Assembly: GCA_910574185.1 (NCBI GenBank)
Contig: CAJSZQ010000015.1
Span: 30,586-94,585 of the forward strand
Direction of reading: 5' to 3'
Length of the DNA stretch: 64,000 nt
Origin: Lachnospiraceae bacterium
GTDB taxonomy: Bacteria > Bacillota > Clostridia > Lachnospirales > Lachnospiraceae
Shown here in pieces: positions 51,738 through 60,872 of the stretch (the first letter of the stretch is position 1; every line of letters starts with the position of its first letter). The notes below the pieces were generated by a model. The model was not told the DNA's origin. It did no database searches and saw only the letters and a list, made by a program, of their open reading frames with translations. The translations under genes were made by a program, and so were the position numbers.

Positions 51738-52532
51738 CTACTGTGATTCAATTTCATTCAGCAGCATTTCCCTTTCACCAATATCTCTCAAAGATACACA
51801 GCACGCATCCCCAAAAATGTGTACAGGAATCTCATCCTGGTAGGAATACACTGTCGTCTCTGAACGTTTATCAAACAAATGTACTGTAATTATTTCTGCT
51901 TCCGGTTCTACAATCCAGTATTCTCTCACTCCGGCATTCTTATATTTCCGATACTTGATAATTCGGTCCCTCTTCCCACTGGACGGCGACAAGACTTCCG
52001 CCACAAAATCCGGCGCTCCCTGAAACGCATAGTGTTCTTCATATTTCCCGCTCTCTTTTTTCCTTTTCTCTGCTTTCCTCTCTTCCCTTTCTGAATCCGT
52101 ATTCTTTTTCTTACATACTACAAATACATCCGGCTGTATCATCGTCTTATCATCCTTATCAAGCTGTACGTCCACCGGAGACATCATAACCATGCACCGC
52201 CCATTCATCTTACGAATCCACTCGTCTAACTGAACCGCTATACGAAAGACAAGTATCTGATGCCGCCAGGACGGCGCCGCCATATTATAGATTACACCGT
52301 CTATCAATTCCACCCGACAGTCCTCCGGCAAAGCGTAATAATCCTCCGTCGTATATTCTCCCTGTCTCTTTGTCAAAAGTCTTCCCAGCGCCAAATCTCC
52401 CTTCAACTGATACGCTGCCTGCGCCTCCTTTATAAAGTCCGGATATAACCGTTCTTCAGAATCAGCTTCTCTTACTCTGGTATCACATTCGCTTTCCGGC
52501 AAACCGCCGTAAATTCTTTTATCCTCACTCAC
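51738..52532 (-). CDS. Uma2-family endonuclease, copy 2
   Basis: A 264-residue paralogue of the gene at 50981, with the intact IQPDVFVVC motif and EVLSPSSGKRD. It starts at GTG 52532 (GGAGG 11 nt upstream). From ERLYPDFIKEAQ to SWRHQ, and from SPVDVQLD to REYWIV, the two are almost identical; in between (about 28 residues after RHQ) and at both ends they are unrelated. The mosaic points to duplication followed by gene conversion or segment swapping. Confidence 0.8.
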   Translation of the reverse strand: MSEDKRIYGGLPESECDTRVREADSEERLYPDFIKEAQAAYQLKGDLALGRLLTKRQGEYTTEDYYALPEDCRVELIDGVIYNMAAPSWRHQILVFRIAVQLDEWIRKMNGRCMVMMSPVDVQLDKDDKTMIQPDVFVVCKKKNTDSEREERKAEKRKKESGKYEEHYAFQGAPDFVAEVLSPSSGKRDRIIKYRKYKNAGVREYWIVEPEAEIITVHLFDKRSETTVYSYQDEIPVHIFGDACCVSLRDIGEREMLLNEIESQ

Positions 52533-52770
52533 TTCTTACTCATCCTCCAAAATCTAAAATTCAATATTATTATGATTCATTCATCTTGCACACAAAGATT
52601 CTATTGCGATACATTTTCTACCCTTCTCCTTTTTAATTTACAAGAAATATCTTTTTATAGCAATAACTAGATTAATTTATTTTACGAATAAATTACATAT
52701 TTTTGTTATCTATGTTTGTATCATAACATAACGCACGTCCCTATGTCAATCCGTTTTTATTTACATAAAC

Positions 52771-52803
52771 AAAAGAGATACCCCGTCCATTCAAGGTATC
52801 TCT
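52771..52803 (-). terminator. Terminator of the EndA-type nuclease gene
   Basis: AGAGATACC (on the minus strand 52803-52795) pairs with GGTATCTCT (52782-52774) and is followed by TTTTGTTT. 52533-52770 is AT-rich without a gene. Confidence 0.75.
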
Positions 52804-52809
52804 CCCGTT

Positions 52810-53604
52810 CTATTCTTCCATCCAATTTTCTCCAGTCGTATAATCAATCTCTACGCCTGGCTGCACATTATAACAATAAATATTAAACCGGATACTCTTC
52901 CCATCATCTTCCACCGACTCGGCTTCCATCTGCACGCCCGAAGCTACCAGGTTCTTTCCATCATAAACCGGCGTCACCCGAAGCAGCACATGATTCCCCG
53001 TCTCCCGCACATATTCCGCCACCTGATTTTCAAAAGGCAGCATCCCTTCCACATTCATATACCTGGTACCGGTTATCAGATTCTTTTCATTAGCGTTCTC
53101 CCCGGCAAGCTGATACCCAATCAGGTGACAGCGGTTATATACATACCCGCCGTCTACAAAATCATAGTATTCGTTCTCCCATCCGCTGGGCTTCACTTCT
53201 CTGATACTGCTCCTCTCTTCCGTCGGCATCAAATCTTCACCCACATTAGCGCAGGCTTCCTGACATCTTCCAAGCCGGTCGAGCTCACTGTATTCTTCAA
53301 AAGATTCCTCTGTTTTTTCCTCCTCAGAAAAATCCGGTTCATTTCCATCCACAACGACATAAGGCTCGCCAGAAAATTCTGGAATATCTTCCAGCGATAC
53401 GGACGGCTCATTTCCATCTCCCGACAGAATATCAGCTAATCCTTCCAACCCTTCTGCACACTCTTCTACTGCCGTTATAAATTTCTCTGGAAATTCCGAA
53501 TCTACAAAATAAGTATAACAGCCTCCCAGAATACCCAGCACAATAAGCAGCAGAAGCAATTTATTCTCCAAACGCCTCTGCTGTTTTTTATTTTTTCCCT
53601 TCAT
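52810..53604 (-). CDS. DNA/RNA non-specific endonuclease (EndA/NucA-like), membrane-anchored
   Basis: A 264-residue exported nuclease. N-terminal membrane or lipoprotein anchor (residues 16-32, ILGGC), an acidic linker, then the nuclease domain from about 125. The domain has the pieces NRCHLIGYQLAGENA and NLITGTRYMNVEGMLPFE typical of the 'DNA-entry nuclease' group (His of the HxIGY/R-H-L motif as general base). ATG 53604 was chosen because a start at 53640 would overlap the upstream gene. Role: extracellular DNA degradation or uptake. Located downstream of the hydrolase gene with a short gap. Confidence 0.75.
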   Translation of the reverse strand: MKGKNKKQQRRLENKLLLLLIVLGILGGCYTYFVDSEFPEKFITAVEECAEGLEGLADILSGDGNEPSVSLEDIPEFSGEPYVVVDGNEPDFSEEEKTEESFEEYSELDRLGRCQEACANVGEDLMPTEERSSIREVKPSGWENEYYDFVDGGYVYNRCHLIGYQLAGENANEKNLITGTRYMNVEGMLPFENQVAEYVRETGNHVLLRVTPVYDGKNLVASGVQMEAESVEDDGKSIRFNIYCYNVQPGVEIDYTTGENWMEE

Positions 53605-53618
53605 CGCTTCCGTCTTTC

Positions 53619-54542
53619 CTATATTCTGTCGTCCATCCACTGATACAAATCTTCATAAACCTGCTCTCTGTTCGATTCATTCAGTATTTCATGACGGCCT
53701 TTGGGATATAGCTTCATCTTCACATCCTGAGTACCGGCCCGCTCATATTTGCGAAATACTCTGGCCACTCCTTCGCCATTGGAGCCAACCGGGTCTTCCG
53801 CCCCCGACACGAAAAGTACCGGAAGACTTCCCGGAATCTTATCCATTGCATTTTTCTTCGTCAGAACCTTCATGCCTTCAAACATCTGATAGTAACCATT
53901 TACCGTAAATGTAAAACTGCACAGAGGGTCAGCCTCATATTTCTTCCGCATCTCCTCATCAGATGTTATCCAGTCTTTGGTACTCTCGCTTGGCTCAAAT
54001 TGTTTATTATAACCGCCCATGCCAAGCTGATTCATAAACTCACTTCTATATTGCCAGCCTTTCACCGCAGCAATTGTCCGACAGACCATCTGACCCGCAG
54101 CGAGAAGTCCATGAGGCATATAGCCCGTCCCCATAATAATTGCTCCCGCAAGTCCCTCCGCTCTCATCGTAAGATACTGACGAAGCAGGAAGGAGCCCAT
54201 ACTGTGTCCCATCATAAAATAAGGTACGCCTGCATAGTCCTTTTCCGTCATTCTGCGAAGCCTGTGAATATCTGTAATTACATATTTGTTTCCATGAGAC
54301 TCATGAAAGAAACCAAGATATTCTTCTGACTGCACCGACTTGCCATGTCCCAGATGATCGTGCCCCACGACGCAGACGCCCCGTTCTGCCAAATACTGCG
54401 CAAAATCGTTATAACGGTCAATATACTCCACCATACCATGGCAGATTTGCAATACAGCTTTCACATCCGTTTCCGGTCTCCACACAATCCCATGAATCTT
54501 CGTCTGTCCGTCGCCCGATGGATAATAAAATTCCTGTTTCAT
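53619..54542 (-). CDS. Alpha/beta hydrolase, monoacylglycerol-lipase-like
   Basis: A 307-residue cytoplasmic serine hydrolase. GMVEYIDRYNDFAQYLAERG and GHDHLGHGKS give the oxyanion and strand regions; nucleophile Ser in MMGHSMGSFL (about 114); acid Asp near SGAEDPVGSNGEGV; catalytic His in YPKGRHEILNE. The pattern matches the MGLL/lysophospholipase group acting on monoacylglycerols or lysolipids. No signal peptide. Substrate not determined. Confidence 0.8.
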   Translation of the reverse strand: MKQEFYYPSGDGQTKIHGIVWRPETDVKAVLQICHGMVEYIDRYNDFAQYLAERGVCVVGHDHLGHGKSVQSEEYLGFFHESHGNKYVITDIHRLRRMTEKDYAGVPYFMMGHSMGSFLLRQYLTMRAEGLAGAIIMGTGYMPHGLLAAGQMVCRTIAAVKGWQYRSEFMNQLGMGGYNKQFEPSESTKDWITSDEEMRKKYEADPLCSFTFTVNGYYQMFEGMKVLTKKNAMDKIPGSLPVLFVSGAEDPVGSNGEGVARVFRKYERAGTQDVKMKLYPKGRHEILNESNREQVYEDLYQWMDDRI

Positions 54543-54591
54543 TCATACCACCCCTTATCTCAAAACATTCTAATACATCGCTGCGCGAATC

Positions 54592-55962
54592 CTATCTGTT
54601 CTCCATCGCTATATAATCCCGGTGCGGCGCAAGCGCTTTATAAGCCGGACGAATAATCTTATCTACATTCTTAAGCTCCTCAAGCCGATGCGCGCTCCAT
54701 CCCACTATCCTCGCCGCTGCGAAAATCGGCGTATAGAGAGCCGGCGGAAGATTCAACATCTGATACACCAGGCCGCTGTAGAAGTCCACGTTGGCGTTAA
54801 CACCCTTATACATCCTGCGGCGTTCGCTGATAACTTCCGGCGCCAGACGCTCTACCTTCTCATAAAGAGAATATTCTTTCTCATACCCTTTTTCCGTAGC
54901 AAGCTGCTTTACAAAAGACTTAAAAATCTCTGCTCTCGGATCAGATATGGAATAAATCGCATGACCCATTCCATAAATCAGGCCTTTCTTATCAAATGCC
55001 TTCTTATCCAGCAAATCATACAAATACTGCTTAACCTCCGCCTCGTCTTCCCAGTCCTTTACAATCTGCTTCATATCATTAAACATCTTAGTAACCTTAA
55101 TATTCGCCCCGCCATGCTTCGGCCCCTTCAGAGAAGCCATCGCCGCCGCCATCGTCGAATAGGTATCCGTTCCGGATGAAGTTACCACATGGGTAGTAAA
55201 CGTAGAGTTATTACCTCCGCCATGATCCATATGGAGAACCATCGCCATATCCAAAATCCGCGCCTCAAGTTTGGAATACTTCCGGTCTTCTCTTAACATC
55301 ATCAGAATATTCTCCGCCATAGAAAGCTCCGGCTGGGGCGCGTAAATAAACAAATCTCTTCCTCTGCGATAATTATAAGCATGATAGCCATACACCATCA
55401 ACATCGGAAACTGACTAATCAGATTCAGACACTGCCGCAGTACATTTGGAATAGACGTATCATCCGCCTTCGCATCATATGTATATAAATTCAAAATAGA
55501 CCGGGACAAACTATTCATCATATCCCGGCTGGGCGCCTTCATAATCACGTCTCTGACAAAATTCGGCGGAAGGGTTCGCCTGTCTGCCAGCATCTCCCGA
55601 AAATCCTCCAGTTCTTTTTCCGTCGGCAGCTCTCCAAATAACAGTAAGTACGCCGTCTCTTCAAACCCATATCGGTCTGCTTTCAAAAAGCCCTGTACCA
55701 AATCCTTAATATTATATCCACGGAAATACAAATTACCGGCGCAAGGCACCTCTTCCCCGTCTACAATCTTCTTCGCACGCACGTCAGAAACATTCGTCAG
55801 TCCTGCAAGAACGCCTTTTCCATGCATATCCCGCAGTCCTCGCTTCACGTCATATATTCCATATAACTCCTTATCAATTGCGTTGCTTTCTTCACACAGC
55901 TCTGCCAAATGGGTAATCTCTGGGGTAATTTCAAATAACATCTTCGGTGAAAAATTACTCAT
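54592..55962 (-). CDS. gltA: Citrate synthase
   Basis: A 456-residue cytoplasmic citrate synthase joining oxaloacetate and acetyl-CoA. Catalytic pieces: VLHMDHGGGNNSTF (His), GPKHGGAN (His), and GMGHAIYSISDPRAEIF (oxaloacetate-binding), with the late Asp in YSGLVYQML. The length and the N-terminus (ITHLAELCEESNAIDKEL) fit the clostridial type. In these fermenters it supplies 2-oxoglutarate for amino acids. Single gene; no terminator was found in the 49 nt before the hydrolase. Confidence 0.9.
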   Translation of the reverse strand: MSNFSPKMLFEITPEITHLAELCEESNAIDKELYGIYDVKRGLRDMHGKGVLAGLTNVSDVRAKKIVDGEEVPCAGNLYFRGYNIKDLVQGFLKADRYGFEETAYLLLFGELPTEKELEDFREMLADRRTLPPNFVRDVIMKAPSRDMMNSLSRSILNLYTYDAKADDTSIPNVLRQCLNLISQFPMLMVYGYHAYNYRRGRDLFIYAPQPELSMAENILMMLREDRKYSKLEARILDMAMVLHMDHGGGNNSTFTTHVVTSSGTDTYSTMAAAMASLKGPKHGGANIKVTKMFNDMKQIVKDWEDEAEVKQYLYDLLDKKAFDKKGLIYGMGHAIYSISDPRAEIFKSFVKQLATEKGYEKEYSLYEKVERLAPEVISERRRMYKGVNANVDFYSGLVYQMLNLPPALYTPIFAAARIVGWSAHRLEELKNVDKIIRPAYKALAPHRDYIAMENR

Positions 55963-56003
55963 AGCTCTCTCCTTCCTATTACTAAATTAGTATACTGATA
56001 TAT

Positions 56004-56073
56004 TTACTTTCAGTCAAATGACGCAGAATGGATTTTCAGACTGCTAGGCGGTCAAACAAGGCAATGCGGTGGA
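56004..56073. repeat. Dispersed repeat family A, short diverged copy
   Basis: TTTACTTTCAGTCAAATGAC and GATTTTCAGACTGCTAGGCG match the first 50 nt of the copies at 39733 and 40729 with a few changes. It lies between rsmA and the citrate synthase promoter region. Confidence 0.55.
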
Positions 56074-56077
56074 TAAG

Positions 56078-56950
56078 TCACATCTCCTCATAAATATAAT
56101 TGCTAAGCTCCGCAAATTCTTCCAACGTCAGAGTTTCTCCCCGCACGTTTGCTTCCTTTCTAATCCTCCCGATACTTCTTATGATAATCTCCTTTGAAAT
56201 ATCAAGCTCTGGAGCGTTACTCAGACCATTCGCCAAAGTCTTTCTTCTCTGGTTAAAGGATGCTCGGATAATCCGAAACATCAATTCTTCATCCTCTACC
56301 CAGACCGGCGGTTCTTCATAACAGCGAAGACAGATAACCGCTGAGCCAACCTTAGGTCTCGGCATGAAACAATTGGGAGGAACATTGGCCGCAATATACG
56401 GTTTTGCATAGTACTGCACTGCCAGCGATAAGGCTCCGTAATCCTTCGTGCCAGGCCGGGCCTGCATACGCTCGGCAACCTCCTTTTGGACCATCACAGT
56501 AATACTCTCCATCGGAATATGCATTTCAAACAATCCCATAATAATCGGCGTCGTAATATAATAAGGGAGATTCGCCACCACTTTAATCGGTCTCTCCCAA
56601 CGCTCTTCATCAAGCAGCTTCCGGATATCCAGTTTCAGTACGTCCTCATGAATAATCTTTACATTATCGTACCCCGACAAGGTATCCTCCAATATCGGAA
56701 TCAACGCTCTGTCAATCTCAACGGCCGCTACCTTTCCTGCCGCCTGCGCCAAATACTGCGTCATCGTCCCGATACCCGGCCCTATCTCAAGCACAAAATC
56801 TTCCTTATGTATCTCCGCCACACGAATAATCTTATCCAACACATGCGTATCAATCAAAAAGTTCTGTCCATACTTTTTCTGGAATATAAAATTATATTTC
56901 TTAAGAACTTCTATCGTATTCTGCGGATTCCCCAACATAGGTTCAGCCAT
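56078..56950 (-). CDS. rsmA: 16S rRNA (adenine-1518/1519-N6) dimethyltransferase
   Basis: A 290-residue methyltransferase that dimethylates two adenines near the 3' end of 16S rRNA. Visible: KYGQNFLIDTHVLDKII (the QNFL motif), SAM site VLEIGPGIGTMTQYLA, AAVEIDRALIP, and the adenine motif VVANLPYYITTPII. ATG 56950 follows GGGAGAGGG. Standard housekeeping gene; the last clearly core gene before the acquired-looking module. Confidence 0.95.
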   Translation of the reverse strand: MAEPMLGNPQNTIEVLKKYNFIFQKKYGQNFLIDTHVLDKIIRVAEIHKEDFVLEIGPGIGTMTQYLAQAAGKVAAVEIDRALIPILEDTLSGYDNVKIIHEDVLKLDIRKLLDEERWERPIKVVANLPYYITTPIIMGLFEMHIPMESITVMVQKEVAERMQARPGTKDYGALSLAVQYYAKPYIAANVPPNCFMPRPKVGSAVICLRCYEEPPVWVEDEELMFRIIRASFNQRRKTLANGLSNAPELDISKEIIIRSIGRIRKEANVRGETLTLEEFAELSNYIYEEM

Positions 56951-57183
56951 AATCCCTCTCCCTTTTCCCTGCATATGCGCTTAGCCGCACATACAGAATT
57001 GCCGAATAAAAATATTATACACTAAAATACATTTCAAAGATACTAATTAAAAATTAAATTTCCCAAAATTATTGTTAATATATTACAATTATCCAGCCAT
57101 TACAAGCGGCAGGAAAACAGGGCATATATATAGAAGCCATCGTTCCTTATCCGTTGTTTCGATTTGTGGATGCCCTCTCCCCA

Positions 57184-57225
57184 AAATGAAAACAGGCGGG
57201 ATAGCCATCAAACGCCTTCCCGCCT
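57184..57225 (-). terminator. Terminator of the D,D-carboxypeptidase gene
   Basis: AGGCGGG (minus 57225-57219) pairs with CCCGCCT (57200-57194), then GTTTTCATTTT on the minus strand. The AT-rich gap 56951-57183 has no gene. Confidence 0.65.
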
Positions 57226-57233
57226 TATCACTT

Positions 57234-58190
57234 TTATCGTTTCAAATAATCCGACTTATCAATCGTTTTCAAAATAACATTCACATCATCATAACGAGAG
57301 GAATCTGATTGAGAGCCTAAACTGCATATCAAAAATTCTTTCCCGTGCTGTTGGTAAAGCACAATCAAGTTATAATCATCAGACAGAGAGCCTGTCTTAA
57401 CTCCGCATACATTTTCGTTGTAATATTCAGATGTGGGATCAAGGAAAGTGTTTGTATTCTGCCACATTTGCGTACTGCCGTCAGGCAATGTTACCGTATA
57501 AGTGTTTTTAGACACAGTTTCCCTAAACCACGAATATTCCAATAGCCGATATACCACAGCTTTCAAATCTAAAGTAGTCGTAAGCGCCTCCATATCAAAA
57601 CCACTCGGATCGTATAGAACTGTGTTCGAGTACCCCTGCTGTTGCAAATACAAGTTTAAGTTTTCCATAAAAATTCCGACACGCTCTTGGCTGCTTCCTG
57701 CCTGCGGCGAAAGTAACCCTCCACAATAATCCGCTACGACATAAGCAGCGTCATTCCCCGACGGCACTAACATTGCTGCAAATAGGTTGTGTAAAAAGTA
57801 TTCTTTTTCCTCGATGTGAGCAACAGACGAGCCGGGTTTTGTAAGCGAAATAGCTTCATAGTCTGCAATAGCTATACTGTCAAGGTCTGCCAAGGTTGCT
57901 GCATATTCTATGACAAATAGTTTGGCTAAGCTCGCCGGCACTTGCGACTCGTTCTCTTTTTTTGAAACAAATATTTCGTCATCAGAACAGTCCGCCAAAA
58001 TCAGCGATTTCGCATTATAGGAATCAGGGAATTTTTCTTTATAGAAAAAGCCATTGATTTTATTCTTGACCTCTCTGAAATTTTCCGGTTGCATTACCCA
58101 CGGTACAAAAAGCGCTCCAGCGCCTATACAAAATACAAGCAGAAATAAAAGTATTTCAAACCGCTTCTTCTTACGGCGTTTTCTCTGCAT
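57234..58190 (-). CDS. D-alanyl-D-alanine carboxypeptidase (PBP5-like)
   Basis: A 318-residue membrane-anchored serine peptidase that trims the D-Ala from peptidoglycan stem peptides. A basic start and N-terminal helix (about 11-31) act as anchor. Active-site motifs: SLAK (Ser-x-x-Lys in ASLAKLFVIEY), SGN (LVPSGNDAAY) and KTG (GVKTGSLSD). ATG 58190 is 11 nt after GGAGG. Shorter than usual PBP5 and without the C-terminal anchor domain. Grouped with a VanS-like kinase module, so it may alter D-Ala-D-Ala ends in response to cell-wall stress (inference). Confidence 0.85.
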   Translation of the reverse strand: MQRKRRKKKRFEILLFLLVFCIGAGALFVPWVMQPENFREVKNKINGFFYKEKFPDSYNAKSLILADCSDDEIFVSKKENESQVPASLAKLFVIEYAATLADLDSIAIADYEAISLTKPGSSVAHIEEKEYFLHNLFAAMLVPSGNDAAYVVADYCGGLLSPQAGSSQERVGIFMENLNLYLQQQGYSNTVLYDPSGFDMEALTTTLDLKAVVYRLLEYSWFRETVSKNTYTVTLPDGSTQMWQNTNTFLDPTSEYYNENVCGVKTGSLSDDYNLIVLYQQHGKEFLICSLGSQSDSSRYDDVNVILKTIDKSDYLKR

Positions 58191-58232
58191 ATGCGCACTC
58201 ACCTCCCAGCCATCAAAAATCTGCTTAGTATC

Positions 58233-58736
58233 TTAATCTGCGTAATTTGCTCGAATATATTCCGTAAATCCAGACGGATCGCCCAATTTGGCTTTATCAA
58301 TATTGTTGCGAAGATAGTTGCGTGTGGCGTCATCACAACGATCTGTTCCCATATAAGGCATATCAAATGCTTTTTCCAGTTCTTCTAAAGCTTTTGCCGC
58401 CCTCTCGGAGTCTGTATTGTAAGTATCGAGCCATTCTTTCATCCAAGTATATTCCCAAAGATTAGACGCTCTCGTGTCGCCATATCCCACTTGAAAAGAC
58501 GCCCCCGTATCTTCGCCTTCTAATGTATCAGGCAGCGTAATGCCCTCCGGCCAATTCAAATTCTCAATGCTCGTCAGGTATTCCTTCTCGATAGCCGCAA
58601 AGTCTGTAAAGCCTCGTGCGTTTGTGTCGGAGTCCGAAGAAGAGGAGCAGCCCGCCAACATAACTGCCAGCAAAGAAATCGCAACATAAAGTAACAGCTT
58701 AGAAAGCATTTCAAATTTAGAGAGTGTTTGTTTCAT
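58233..58736 (-). CDS. Small lipoprotein of unknown function
   Basis: A 167-residue lipoprotein: lipobox LAGC (residues 27-30), a Ser/Asp linker, then a mostly helical domain with aromatic residues (ASNLWEYTWMKEWLDTY) and DDATRNYLRNNIDKAKLG. Family not recognised. 42 nt upstream of the carboxypeptidase gene and 29 nt after the permease, so co-transcribed with both. Possible partner of the ABC module. Confidence 0.6.
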   Translation of the reverse strand: MKQTLSKFEMLSKLLLYVAISLLAVMLAGCSSSSDSDTNARGFTDFAAIEKEYLTSIENLNWPEGITLPDTLEGEDTGASFQVGYGDTRASNLWEYTWMKEWLDTYNTDSERAAKALEELEKAFDMPYMGTDRCDDATRNYLRNNIDKAKLGDPSGFTEYIRANYAD

Positions 58737-58765
58737 TTTTTATTTCCTCCTTGAATCGAGTTTCA

Positions 58766-59704
58766 TTATCTATGCGCCAGTGCAGGCTCTAATTTTGCCG
58801 CTTTCAGCGCTGGCAATAATCCGCCGAACAGCGCTGTAAGCACAGACACCGTAACCGCAGCAACAGCAGCGCTGATTGGATAACCCGGTTTTCCTACCGG
58901 GGAATCCACAGGAAGCAGCGAGCCGATACAATGCACCAAAATCAGCGATAGTAAAATGGCTGCAAAGCAGACAAAGATTGATAAAACCAACTGTGAACCT
59001 AAAACCAAAGCTACAATATTTGTTCGTGAAGCGCCTATTGCTCTGCGAATCAGCAATTCGTGGGTACGCTGTTCCAGTGAAGACAGTCCGATATTGATCT
59101 GCCCTAATACAGAAACAAACAGCAGTAAAAGCGAAGTAACCAAAAGCCCTAGCTGCAGTATGGATAGTACAGAATGATAGGTATTCCCAATGTCGCTCCG
59201 TCCAGCATTTTCCAAATGACCGCCGATGGTATCAGCCAAAATATCACTAAGGGCAGAATGTATCTGATCGGCGGTCAACCCTGTTGTGGGATGCCAATAT
59301 ACATTTACGCTTTGAACTTGCCACATTACCGGGGCGAAATGCAGCATTGCTGCAGAATCCGCATAGACAGCAGGCAAATCTCTGCCATCATTTACTACCC
59401 CAACAACATTGAAGGGGGTTAATGCGAGTGTGCTTTTTACATTTCCCGCAGCATACGGCGAATCAATAAAATAATTTTGCGCTTCTTTTTTGTCCCTGTC
59501 GGGAAAATTGGATTCCGTTATGATGAATGAGTAAGCAGGCGACCAGCCATATACTTGTGCGTTTACAGAAATCAAATATTCCCGTCCAAGCGTACCCGCT
59601 AATACAGATCCGATCATTGCTATAATGCCCACAAGCATTGAAACGCTTGTCAGAATACTTCTAAGCGGAGAAAGACGAAGGTCTTTAAGTATCATTTTCA
59701 GCAT
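58766..59704 (-). CDS. FtsX/MacB-type ABC permease
   Basis: A 312-residue membrane protein with the MacB layout: N-terminal helix (SILTSVSMLVGIIAMIGSVL), an extracellular domain (about 45-180), then three helices with the ELLIRRAIGASRTNI cytoplasmic motif. Length is below typical MacB permeases (about 400). It should pair with the ATPase encoded upstream, which is broken (see next gene); the two overlap by 20 nt. Substrate unknown; peptide antibiotics are usual for such sets. Confidence 0.75.
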   Translation of the reverse strand: MLKMILKDLRLSPLRSILTSVSMLVGIIAMIGSVLAGTLGREYLISVNAQVYGWSPAYSFIITESNFPDRDKKEAQNYFIDSPYAAGNVKSTLALTPFNVVGVVNDGRDLPAVYADSAAMLHFAPVMWQVQSVNVYWHPTTGLTADQIHSALSDILADTIGGHLENAGRSDIGNTYHSVLSILQLGLLVTSLLLLFVSVLGQINIGLSSLEQRTHELLIRRAIGASRTNIVALVLGSQLVLSIFVCFAAILLSLILVHCIGSLLPVDSPVGKPGYPISAAVAAVTVSVLTALFGGLLPALKAAKLEPALAHR

Positions 59705-60743
59705 AAGTTATCCTCCCTCCATCCATCTCAAAGATCGTGTCACAAGTATCTGCAATATCAGGATCGTGCGTTACTAATAGCAGCATAATACCGTTTTCTT
59801 TTACGACACTATGTAACAATTCCATAATCTGTGTTCCTGTTCTTTTATCCAACGCTCCCGTCGGCTCGTCACACAAAATGGCTTCCGGTGATACTGAGAG
59901 CGCCCGTGCGATCGCGACTCTTTGTTGTTCGCCGCCAGACAGATTGACGGGATATTCATCTCCCTTGTTTTCTAAACCCACACTTTTCAACAAGTCTGTA
60001 ATCATCTCGTGCCGTTGCTTTTTCGTAAGCGCCTTTTTCGCATAGAGCAGGGGCAATTCGATATTTTCCCACACCCTTAAATGCTTAATCAATGAATAGT
60101 TCTGAAATACAAATCCGATATTGTTGGCTCGCAGCATAGACAATTCACGGTCTTTCAGATCTGAAACAGAAATGCCATCCTGCGGCACAATCCCCGCAAG
60201 TGTATTGCCGTCTGCGGCAGGCTCCGCCAAGTCGATTGCTTCGGTCGGACCTACGCCGTCATACACCTGAAATTTTGCTTTCATATCTGCGTGTACAGGC
60301 AGGGTACTCAAAAAATTCTCTGCCTCTACATTGAGGGCAAATCCCGTATAATGTATTGTCGCCACAGGATAATTTCCCGGTACGCTTTCACCGGAAGGCG
60401 CAATAGAAGTAATCGTACCATCAATCGGGGATTTCAATTCTTTGCCGTTCACAGTTCCAATGACCTGTCCGGCGGCGATTTTTTCTTCAGCCTTCATCCC
60501 GGTATTCAATATGCCGTTTTCAGGCGAAGAAATAATAAAAGGTACTGCCGGGACAATCGTCGTCTGCGCTGAAACGGTTGGAGTGATTGTCCCCCGAAGA
60601 ACGGACACAGTTTGGTCTGCCGGCGTTATGCTGTCTGTCAAACGATTCTTTTCTATCTGCCCGGTTGACGAGCAGGCGGATAGTGTAAATGCAAAAAGCA
60701 AAATAAAAAATAACGGCATTTGTTTTCTTGGCAACTTTATCAT
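59685..60743 (-). pseudogene. Deletion fusion of an adaptor lipoprotein and an ABC ATPase lacking Walker A
   Basis: One 352-codon frame made of two incomplete genes. Residues 1-about 187 are the front of a MacA/HlyD-like adaptor: lipobox LSAC (21-24), biotinyl-lipoyl-like hairpins (GQVIGTVNGKELKSPIDGTI). From about residue 190 it continues as a MacB-type ATPase at LKDRELSMLRANNIGFVFQN: Q-loop, LSGGEQQRVAIARAL, Walker B ILCDEPTGALD and LVTHD are present, but the first 65 or so ATPase residues with Walker A (GxxGxGKS) are missing. The adaptor's second half is missing too. The junction is at about 60170-60185. It cannot hydrolyse ATP by the usual mechanism, so the transporter is likely dead. AGGAGG is close to the ATG; TTG three codons on is an alternative start. 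Confidence 0.8.
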
Positions 60744-60762
60744 TCCTCCTTTTTGGCGTATT

Positions 60763-60820
60763 AAAAAATACGAGCCTCTATCTCGATACATTGTACCAAA
60801 ATAGAAGCCCGTATTTTTTT
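60763..60820. terminator. Hairpin between kinase and adaptor/ATPase genes
   Basis: AAAAAATACGAGCCTCTAT (60763-60781) pairs imperfectly with ATAGAAGCCCGTATTTTTTT (60801-60820), with A/T tracts on both sides. It can terminate in either direction and lies only 20 nt before the adaptor start, so it would attenuate read-through from the two-component genes. Confidence 0.6.
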
Positions 60821-60872
60821 GATTTTCCGCAAGATATTCCTCTTTTTTTCTACGCAAATTCTTACAATTTTC

